The position numbers and the translations under genes are program-made. Source: Halopseudomonas sabulinigri (GTDB lineage Bacteria; Pseudomonadota; Gammaproteobacteria; Pseudomonadales; Pseudomonadaceae). Taken from it: a DNA stretch of 45,926 bases. Below the pieces are notes generated by a model. The model saw nothing but the letters and a program-made list of their open reading frames with translations, searched no databases and was not told the origin of the DNA. The stretch spans positions 1-45,926 of the forward strand of contig DRHT01000004.1 in the NCBI GenBank assembly GCA_011053055.1. Direction: 5' to 3'. Shown piece after piece: positions 18,218-24,441 of the stretch (the first letter of the stretch is position 1; each line of letters starts with the position of its first letter).

Positions 18218-18431
18218 TTTTTCACCACCACAATATCCTCCATATCAAAAACTGCAGACCTCTGCCAAAAAACAGGCTCCGTACATCGGTGGGTGAAAAC
18301 ACCATTGGCTCGCCATCGCGATTCAATGCGGCGTTGAGAACAGTACCGTTACCGGTCATCTGTTCAAGCTCCTTCGTCAGGTCGTATTACTGTGGATTGT
18401 ACCCGCCTTTCAGCACGTCCGCGCGCCCTAC
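18214..18431 (-). pseudogene. Decayed C-terminus of a NodU/WapO-type carbamoyltransferase
   Basis: On the minus strand, codons just before ssg read YDLTKELEQMTG (18386-18351) then VLNAALNRDGEPMVFSP, which mirrors the carbamoyltransferase C-terminal pattern Y-x-L-L-x-x-F-x-x-x-T-G ... L-N-T-S-F-N-x-x-G-E-P. Directly upstream is an in-frame TAA (18387-18389) in the context NPQ-stop-YDL. After a run of six T (18267-18272 as A on plus), the frame that makes sense shifts: it gives SAVFDMEDIVVVKK and ends at a TGA overlapping the ssg GTG as GTGA, the same coupling used throughout this operon. So at least one stop and one indel are present, and the catalytic N-terminal domain is missing. P. aeruginosa has an intact carbamoyltransferase (PA5005) in this neighbourhood. 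Confidence 0.65.
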
Positions 18432-18824
18432 GATCCTAATCTGCCAACTGCTAAAACTGTCGCTGCTACTGCCCTTCCGGGTCGAACGCGAATACCATGA
18501 CAGCTAATGGGTTCCCAAGTTTTCTAGTGCTTTCCGCCGCTCGGCCGAGCAGCGATGGGCAGTACGGACGCCGGCGCTTGCGAAACCCGCCCTATTCATT
18601 CATACGCTTAACCACGCCTATGGCGCTGGAAGAGCCCAGAACGGAGCGCGCGAAGCGCATGCTAACCAAAACACTCCACGCTTATCTCGAACCTGGCAAA
18701 AGACTGGTTGAACCTAACATATCGGCAAATCCTTGAAGCCGGAAAGCGCCGTTATAGCCTCGCCAGCTCCATGCCGTCACAGCGATCAACGCAGGCAAAG
18801 TCCTCAGAGATAAAAAGTAAACAA
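18432..18824. other. Gene-free remnant region
   Basis: About 390 bases between the carbamoyltransferase remnant and the WaaZ-like gene. Short open frames exist on both strands (for example plus 18497-18736), but none has a ribosome-binding site or a recognisable family. I read it as decayed coding DNA. It must also supply the promoter for the ssg operon, which I could not locate. Confidence 0.5.
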
Positions 18825-19619
18825 TCAGCCGTGTATCAACGACCTCAGATCAACAAGCGATAACCGCGGAACTATTGAAGGAGGTAATCGGCTGTTATCC
18901 GACATGTTGAAGACTTCAAACTTCCCTGGGGACACTATCTTTTCTGCCATAAGACGAAAGCTGGGAAGAATGTACTCGTCAAAATCCTTATCGAGGGTAC
19001 TCGGCAGCGCGTCTTTGCCCTGCTCGTAAAATCTGCCCGCGGAAGGATTGAGATCGACGCCCAACAAGAAAACTTTACTGAAGCCAAGGTGGTATGCGAG
19101 CTGCAAAGCAGCAACGGGAATGGTCCGAGAACCAAAGTAGCCTTTGCTCATGTTGGTGCTAAAGCCCACTCGATTAGGCTTAGCGTGCAATAAGGAAAAA
19201 TAGCTGTGCAGATGCGGGTCATTACGTATGGACCAGGCGAATCGTTTGTCAGAAATAATGGCACGTCGTTTATAACGATTTACCCGAGACAGAAGAAACA
19301 ACCTTCTGCTGCTCAGACACTCGGGAACCATCGTCAACATACGGTCATAACAATCAGCGGTCATCGCGGTAGATTCGGCCTGAGTGATGCCCTTTTCGGC
19401 CAATGAGGCCCGGGATTCGATAAAGCTGGGATCATCGCAAAGATAGAAGCTGGGGCGCACCGCCTCAGCTTCACACTTCAGTATCGAACCATTCATGGCA
19501 ATGACGGGGACGGAGGGGAACTCTCGCAACGAAAACTCGGCTGCCGACGGACCTGAAGCAAGAATAAAAACAGGGCCGCTCCTACTTTGAAAATTGTGCT
19601 CAAACGAATCAAATACCAA
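18825..19619 (-). CDS. WaaZ/RfaZ-like LPS core biosynthesis protein
   Basis: A 264-residue cytoplasmic protein with GPVFILASGPSAAEFSL (residues 15-31), VIAMNGS, FYLCDDPSF, then NMSKGYFGSRTIPVAALQLAYHLGFSKVFLLGVDLN and RFYEQGKDALPSTLD. The ASGPS and GVDLN signatures resemble the DUF115-like / RfaZ (WaaZ) group, in which enterobacterial WaaZ is linked to addition of a third Kdo to the inner core. I infer a sugar-transfer or sugar-modification role in the core and cannot confirm Kdo transfer. It starts with TTG, with AGAGG about eight bases upstream; no ATG is available near the conserved N-terminus. No other gene is close on its strand. Confidence 0.6.
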   Translation of the reverse strand: MVFDSFEHNFQSRSGPVFILASGPSAAEFSLREFPSVPVIAMNGSILKCEAEAVRPSFYLCDDPSFIESRASLAEKGITQAESTAMTADCYDRMLTMVPECLSSRRLFLLSRVNRYKRRAIISDKRFAWSIRNDPHLHSYFSLLHAKPNRVGFSTNMSKGYFGSRTIPVAALQLAYHLGFSKVFLLGVDLNPSAGRFYEQGKDALPSTLDKDFDEYILPSFRLMAEKIVSPGKFEVFNMSDNSRLPPSIVPRLSLVDLRSLIHG

Positions 19620-19629
19620 ACCAATTGCC

Positions 19630-19669
19630 TCTACTCAGCCTTAACTAATTCTACTCAGCCTTAACTAAT
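19630..19669. repeat. Perfect 20-bp tandem duplication
   Basis: The unit TCTACTCAGCCTTAACTAAT occurs twice head-to-tail (19630-19649 and 19650-19669) just upstream of the WaaZ-like gene. A perfect short duplication in non-coding DNA at the island edge is compatible with a slippage event or a footprint of a former insertion. Confidence 0.9.
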
Positions 19670-19674
19670 AGTGT

Positions 19675-19717
19675 CTAGCCTGGCGGACTTGCTAAAAGCA
19701 TTAGCTTGGCAGGCTAG
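19675..19717. repeat. Nested inverted repeat
   Basis: CTAGCCTG (19675-19682) pairs with CAGGCTAG (19710-19717), and inside it GCTAA (19691-19695) pairs with TTAGC (19701-19705). It follows five bases after the 20-bp tandem duplication. It could be a terminator remnant or the end of a mobile element; no T-run follows. Confidence 0.5.
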
Positions 19718-19929
19718 TTACCAGTTCGACTAAAAATACTCCGAATGGTTGCATTGCTAATAACACAGCCACGCTCAACACCCCATACAGCAGACGTGGA
19801 CGACGATCTAATCAGTGGCATCAACAGCTGATCTAAGCCCAAGACAAACACATGCACGAGCGCAGGAGGCGCGTCGACAGGGCGACTGCTCCGCTGCTCA
19901 TGGGAAGCAGGATATAATGGACTTTTCAC
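19701..19929 (-). pseudogene. Possible frameshifted remnant of a polytopic membrane protein
   Basis: On the minus strand one frame gives the hydrophobic stretch ALVHVFVLGLDQLLMPLI followed by RSSSTSAV, and a neighbouring frame continues GVLSVAVLLAMQPFGVFLVELV before a TAA at 19701-19703. Joining the two frames yields two successive transmembrane-like segments, as at the N-terminus of an O-antigen ligase or polymerase (WaaL/Wzy type). No intact gene of this type is present in the window. The assignment is speculative and rests on hydrophobicity and location alone. Confidence 0.3.
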
Positions 19930-19956
19930 GCATCGTCATAGGATAGGAACTTACTC

Positions 19957-20670
19957 TTGGGCCTCGAACTTTTTCGCAAATACAAAGCTCAGTTTAAAGC
20001 TCGCCTGCAAGGCGAATTAAGATACATTTACTATAAGACGATTTACAAAAATCCAGGCCGCCCTGACCGAGAGCTTGTTATCAGTATTGCCGATATAAAA
20101 ATGGCCATTAACGATAGAGGGCTTTCAAGACAGAGTCGGGAGTACAGAAAGATCTACAAAAAGGCTAACACCGTAATCGATGGAACTTTCTGGGAGCATG
20201 TGAGGCCCGTCACCGGCAAGAGCGTGAAGCTTATTGGCTTCCACGAACACTTCGTGATGGGCATTGCATGGCAAGACACGTCACTTTTCAAACACTATGA
20301 GCAGGAGCTGCTGGAAAAACCCAGCGTTCAGGGCTGTAGTAACATGCACTCGCTCATTTCTTTATATGAAGAAAAGTACGATGCCCTTTATCAACAGCTT
20401 GCGCTAGAAGGTATCAAATCCGCACGTCATAGCGCGGATATAGAGCCAATCTACATTTACATACATGCGGATGGGCGTTTTGTTTACACCTCTGGCGGCA
20501 ATCATAGACTCAACATGGCCAAGGTGCTTGGCCTGAAAAATATTCCCGTACGTGTAAGAGGCAGGCATATTGAATGGCAACGAGTTCGTGATGAATACCA
20601 GACGCTAGGCCTCTTAGCCTTCGAACAGAAATATCCCTCGCTGGTAAATCATCCCGACCTTCAACCCTAG
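19957..20670 (+). CDS. ParB/Srx-fold-like protein of LPS island
   Basis: A 237-residue protein without signal peptide. The N-terminal third is basic. The C-terminal part contains IYIYIHADGRFVYTSGGNHRLNMAKVLGLKNIPVRVRGRH (about residues 166-205), which matches the ParB/sulfiredoxin nucleotide-binding pattern D-G-x-H-R-x-x-A-x-x-x-L-G-x-x-x-I-P-V. Known members of this fold bind CTP or ATP, and some are small-molecule kinases (for example free-serine kinase), so an NTP-dependent role in making a core substituent is possible. It starts with TTG and AGGAA seven bases upstream. It is followed after 2 bases by a possible 45-codon gene and then the PP-loop gene, probably as one operon. Function unknown. 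Confidence 0.65.
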   Translation: MGLELFRKYKAQFKARLQGELRYIYYKTIYKNPGRPDRELVISIADIKMAINDRGLSRQSREYRKIYKKANTVIDGTFWEHVRPVTGKSVKLIGFHEHFVMGIAWQDTSLFKHYEQELLEKPSVQGCSNMHSLISLYEEKYDALYQQLALEGIKSARHSADIEPIYIYIHADGRFVYTSGGNHRLNMAKVLGLKNIPVRVRGRHIEWQRVRDEYQTLGLLAFEQKYPSLVNHPDLQP

Positions 20671-20672
20671 CT

Positions 20673-20810
20673 ATGAATTTATCAGCACTACCCCAAGGCT
20701 TGGCGCCTCTGCCCTTGGCTAGCGGATCTTTTTCTTGCGAACCGTTGGTTAGACTGGACAATCCACCGTTTGCTAATGTCATAAACTATCCTCCCTCTTC
20801 GCGGAATTAA
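20673..20810 (+). CDS. Possible 45-residue small protein
   Basis: An ATG-initiated frame of 45 codons starts 2 bases after the ParB-like gene's stop and ends at a TAA 3 bases before the PP-loop gene's ATG, so it fills the gap exactly as an operon gene would. The product starts MNLSALPQGLAPLPLASGSF and continues with CEPLVRLDNPPFANVI, ending in NYPPSSRN. It is proline- and leucine-rich, with a single cysteine. No good ribosome-binding site precedes it, so translation would depend on coupling. No family is recognised. It could also be chance or a remnant. Confidence 0.35.
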   Translation: MNLSALPQGLAPLPLASGSFSCEPLVRLDNPPFANVINYPPSSRN

Positions 20811-20813
20811 CAC

Positions 20814-21965
20814 ATGAACCATTCCCCTGCCGCTCTCACTGTCAGCACAGTTTTTAACCAGGGCAATATCAAGCTGCAAACTGACTGCTTCGAAATTGAT
20901 TTTCAGGTGCAGGGGCGTGAGAATTTCACTGGCATCAGCAATACATTTGCGCTTTGGATATGCCTGCCTATCGCCATGAGCATGAATCGTGACCTGCATA
21001 TCCTCGGACAGGTAAGCCCGACTGCCTTGGCGAACGCGAAAAAGCTCATTGAAATCTGGTTTTCCTGGCGGCCAGATTTATTTCACATCATCAATGTAAC
21101 TGCCGAAAAGGTTGTGGAGATCAGCTACGCTCATCAGGAAGGTGAGCTGATGCTTTATTCTGGAGGTGCGGACTCAACTTATGCGCTGATAACCCACTAC
21201 CTTCAGCGCGGCAAAAAGGTAGCCGCGCTGACTATTCACGGCATGGACTACGATGCGGAAGATGCCGTTCGCTTCAACGCACTGATGGACAAGACCCGAC
21301 CGCTGCGTGAGCTGGCCATCAATGAGCATTACACCATTACGTCCAACGCGGCACAGGTCATGGACCGCTACGGAATCCACGGCGACTGTAGTCACGGATT
21401 TCAGTTGTTCGGCTCGCTATTTCTTTTTGAAGACAGATACCGCAGTGGCAGTATTGCAGCCGACTGTACCAGGCAGATTGAGATGCTCATCGCGCCATGG
21501 GGCACATGTTCGCTGACCAATCCCTTGTTTGCCAGCAGCCAGTTTCACATCAACACGCTTGATCTTGATCTGGGACGTCCGGAAAAGCTGGCAGCGCTTG
21601 GCGAGAACGAAATGGCTTTGAGCTGTGTCAGCTTCTGTAAAAAGCGAGAGGTCCGGCCAGAGAACTGCGGTGTATGCTCAAAATGTAGTCGCAGCAAGGC
21701 TATGTTTCTTGCAGAAACGGGGAGGATTCCCGATATGTTTCTGGATAGCAGCTTCAGTGAAGATATGCTCATGGATATTGATTTGAGCAACAGGGGGGAG
21801 CGGGGATCGGCCATGGACTTGCTTAGTTCAGCCGCCCGCAATGACAGACTATCGCTGTTTCCCAAGCTCTCTGCGCGGCTCTGTGCGAAGCCGCCGCGCA
21901 AATCCTGGTTGACGCGACAGCGGGCTCGCTGGGCAAAGCGGATTAAAAAGCTAAATAAAGGCTGA
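20814..21965 (+). CDS. PP-loop ATP-pyrophosphatase, QueC-like, with Zn-ribbon cysteines
   Basis: A 383-residue protein of the adenine-nucleotide alpha-hydrolase superfamily. The PP-loop is LYSGGADSTYAL (residues 114-125). A cysteine cluster C275-x9-C285-x2-C288-x2-C291 (ENCGVCSKCSRSK) resembles the zinc site of 7-cyano-7-deazaguanine synthase QueC. The N-terminal 110 residues and the basic C-terminal tail have no QueC counterpart, and no queuosine genes are nearby. Such enzymes adenylate a carboxylate or carbonyl and replace it with nitrogen. In an LPS island an amide, amidine or nitrile on a sugar substituent is a possible product, by analogy with sugar amidotransferases of the WbpG type. 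GGAA lies nine bases before the ATG. Convergent with the pyruvyltransferase gene. Confidence 0.75.
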   Translation: MNHSPAALTVSTVFNQGNIKLQTDCFEIDFQVQGRENFTGISNTFALWICLPIAMSMNRDLHILGQVSPTALANAKKLIEIWFSWRPDLFHIINVTAEKVVEISYAHQEGELMLYSGGADSTYALITHYLQRGKKVAALTIHGMDYDAEDAVRFNALMDKTRPLRELAINEHYTITSNAAQVMDRYGIHGDCSHGFQLFGSLFLFEDRYRSGSIAADCTRQIEMLIAPWGTCSLTNPLFASSQFHINTLDLDLGRPEKLAALGENEMALSCVSFCKKREVRPENCGVCSKCSRSKAMFLAETGRIPDMFLDSSFSEDMLMDIDLSNRGERGSAMDLLSSAARNDRLSLFPKLSARLCAKPPRKSWLTRQRARWAKRIKKLNKG

Positions 21966-21972
21966 CCCTGGC

Positions 21973-23031
21973 CTAACTCTTCTTCGCTTCTCTGGCTAAA
22001 CCGGCAATGTCAGCAAACATTCGTCGGGCAGCCGCCAACGAGACAGCGAGAAATTCTTCGAGACGCTCCTTTTCATCATCGCTGTAGGCGAGCGAAGGGA
22101 GCCTGCCAACACCCTCTGCATAATCGGCGCACAAGCGGTCAGCAAGCCCGGCCTGCTCAAGCAGACCTTCAATCTTATGGGTATTCGAGCCTAGAGCCAT
22201 AAATGGCGTACCGGTGATCATGCACAGCGTCACCATGTGGAAACGCCCGGTTATTACACCTTCAGCAGCACTAATGGTATTGAGAAACTTAGCTGTGGAC
22301 TGCACAGAGTACCGCCAGCGCAGCCGGCCCAACCCTTTGGACGATAAAGCATCGGGGTGAACCAATTGGCTGCTGAGCTTGTGACGCCACATTTTACTGT
22401 TCGCCTTCAAGCTCTTGAAAAAGAATCGACTCTCATTCCCTAAGCGTAGCGGAGGGACGGTGCGGATACTCAGGTAACGAACGTCCCGCTCACCCGGGAG
22501 CTCTTTCAATATCCGCCACAACTCTTGCTGAAGCGGCTTGAGCACACTGCCGTTGACGATCAGCCCGTGACGACCGGTACGCTGTATTTCAGGACGAAAT
22601 GTCAGGGTCAGGTCCGGTACCACCTCCGCAGCAACGCCCGATAAAGCGAGCTCTGCTCTACTTAACGGATCACGGACATAAATCTGTGAAAACTTCCTGG
22701 CGAACTCGATCAACTGCTGATTGTTTTGCCACACCGAATTGATCAACACGCAGGGAATGCCAAGCTTGCTGCAATGACGCGCCAGGCTACCAAGCATAAT
22801 GGCTGCCGGAGCATCATCATGCATGGTGCCCTCACCATTGACGATACACAGGTCTGACTCGGCAATACGCGCAATCAGAAATGCGTCCTGACTCCAATCA
22901 TGCCGTACTGGTGAAGCATGGGCTATATGGATGCCCGCCTCAGTCGCCAGTACTCGAATCTGCCGCATAACCAACTGGCAGCCGTGATGGTCGTCATAGG
23001 AGGTGTCATTAAATAATATTGCCTGCAGCAC
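21973..23031 (-). CDS. Polysaccharide pyruvyltransferase family protein
   Basis: A 352-residue protein of the polysaccharide pyruvyltransferase family (PF04230 type). N-terminal features are ILFNDTSYDDHHGCQLVM and DLCIVNGEGTMHDD (G-E-G at about 67-69). The C-terminal signature is AEGVITGRFHMVTLCMITGTPFMALGSNTHKIEGLLEQ, whose R-F-H and S-N-T-x-K motif is diagnostic. Members ketalise sugars with phosphoenolpyruvate, but many relatives in surface-glycan loci transfer other groups. The GTG start has GGGAG seven bases upstream. It follows the Mur-ligase-like gene on the same strand by 44 bases, so the two are probably cotranscribed. Confidence 0.82.
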   Translation of the reverse strand: MLQAILFNDTSYDDHHGCQLVMRQIRVLATEAGIHIAHASPVRHDWSQDAFLIARIAESDLCIVNGEGTMHDDAPAAIMLGSLARHCSKLGIPCVLINSVWQNNQQLIEFARKFSQIYVRDPLSRAELALSGVAAEVVPDLTLTFRPEIQRTGRHGLIVNGSVLKPLQQELWRILKELPGERDVRYLSIRTVPPLRLGNESRFFFKSLKANSKMWRHKLSSQLVHPDALSSKGLGRLRWRYSVQSTAKFLNTISAAEGVITGRFHMVTLCMITGTPFMALGSNTHKIEGLLEQAGLADRLCADYAEGVGRLPSLAYSDDEKERLEEFLAVSLAAARRMFADIAGLAREAKKS

Positions 23032-23075
23032 GAATCAACTCCCAAAAATTGCGGGTGACAGCTTAGACATATCAC

Positions 23076-24362
23076 TCAGCCAACAGCACCCGATCTCATC
23101 CGCACAAGCCCGTCTTCCATCCCATCGCTGCAACGTTTCCACTCAGAATGCAGCTCCTTAATATCGAATGCTGCATCCTGTGTGCGCTCAGACTCGCTGG
23201 CATAAGTCTGCACCAATGCATCCAATTTGTTCACACTGGATGCTTTTAACAACACGACTTCACCTTCAAGAATATCGCCTTCCAGAATCTCTCTTAGCAT
23301 ATCCAACGAATCAACGACTCCCACCCGCTCAGGTCCGTAGGCATCTATTAATTTTTTTACGCCATGGGGCTGTTTGAAAAGCAGAACTCGGTCAGCATAT
23401 TCAAGAGCAGTTTTGACAACCTTACGTAACTTGGGGCTGAAAGCTCCTGCGTAGTCAGAAAAATTACCAAGAACAATGGTTCTTCGATTTGCCTGATGAA
23501 ATGCGCTGAGTACGCCAAAAGCCAATTCCAAAGTAGGGTAAGGCGCTTTAACGGTGTCGCAAATAATCTGCCGCCGATGGCTAATATGATGGATCGAACA
23601 CCGCCCGTGTAAGCCCGTGAAGTAAAGCGCACGCTCCGCGAGCACCTCTAGCGGAACGCCCGCCTGATGAGCGCACCCGATTGCTGCCAAGGCGGCCGAA
23701 ACAAAGTGTAGGGCTGGCATACCTATATTGAATTCGACACGTTCTTCCAAGTACGCACAGACGAAAGTCAGCCGACCATTACCATCGATCAATGGCTTCA
23801 GTGCTCGGTAATCAGCTTTCTCAGACAATCCGAAAGTCAGTACTCGCGCCCGGGTAGCAGTCACCATGTCAGCAACCAGCGGATCATCCAGATTTAGAAA
23901 TACCGTACCTGATTGATCTACAGCACTGGCCAGAACACTCTTTTCAAGGGCAGTAGCTTGAAGGCTCCGAAAGTTAGCAAAATGGTCACTGGACACTCCA
24001 GTAATGATGGCCGCCGCAGGCTGTACCAGACTGCAACCACTAGCCAGCGCTCCCGGCTCATGACCACTCATCTCTACCACAACAAATTGGTCATCAGCTT
24101 TGACGTCAATAAGCCTATGAGCGATGTCTTTGAGAGCATTGTGCAGGAGTGAGCCGGCTACCTGATAACGTGCTCCCAATAAAAAAAACAACAGAGCACT
24201 GGTCGAACTTTTACCCGCACTGCCGGTGACGCCAATAAAACGAGTATCGGTTAATTCCGCACGTGTCCGCGATGCCAAAATCAGATCGATTTCCATCCTC
24301 GAAGGCCGACGCTTGTGCCTGAACATGAAAAGCCATTTCGCCATTGCCCGTTTAATATTCAT
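23076..24362 (-). CDS. Mur-ligase-like enzyme of the LPS island (not cell-wall MurC-F)
   Basis: A 428-residue protein with the Mur-ligase ATP site FIGVTGSAGKSSTSALLFFLLG (P-loop at 44-53), the central VVEMSGHEPGAL and ITGVSSDHFANFRSLQATALEKSVL segments equivalent to the glutamate/histidine and carbamylated-lysine regions of MurF, and a C-terminal domain with GRCSIHHI...DTVKAPYPTLELAF in place of the usual R-x-E and D-x-Y-x-H-x-P. It is divergent from true MurE/MurF, which sit in the dcw cluster. Mur ligases form amide bonds via acyl phosphates, so joining an amino acid or acyl group to an amino sugar of the LPS core is a natural hypothesis; the alanylated galactosamine of Pseudomonas core is an example. 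The ribosome-binding site is weak. First gene of a two-gene unit. Confidence 0.75.
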   Translation of the reverse strand: MNIKRAMAKWLFMFRHKRRPSRMEIDLILASRTRAELTDTRFIGVTGSAGKSSTSALLFFLLGARYQVAGSLLHNALKDIAHRLIDVKADDQFVVVEMSGHEPGALASGCSLVQPAAAIITGVSSDHFANFRSLQATALEKSVLASAVDQSGTVFLNLDDPLVADMVTATRARVLTFGLSEKADYRALKPLIDGNGRLTFVCAYLEERVEFNIGMPALHFVSAALAAIGCAHQAGVPLEVLAERALYFTGLHGRCSIHHISHRRQIICDTVKAPYPTLELAFGVLSAFHQANRRTIVLGNFSDYAGAFSPKLRKVVKTALEYADRVLLFKQPHGVKKLIDAYGPERVGVVDSLDMLREILEGDILEGEVVLLKASSVNKLDALVQTYASESERTQDAAFDIKELHSEWKRCSDGMEDGLVRMRSGAVG

Positions 24363-24441
24363 TAAGAACTAGCCAAGAAAAATGATAAAAAACTTTATAA
24401 AGTGGTGTTTTTCAAACTAACTGTGAAATGCCCACTGACGA

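Noticed and set aside
18497-18736. 79-codon plus-strand frame upstream of ssg
   Set aside because: No ribosome-binding site or recognisable motif; composition looks like decayed minus-strand coding DNA.
23076-24362. Assignment of the Mur-ligase-like gene as murF
   Set aside because: No dcw neighbours, divergent C-terminal domain, and location in an LPS island; only the ATP-binding half is clearly Mur-like.
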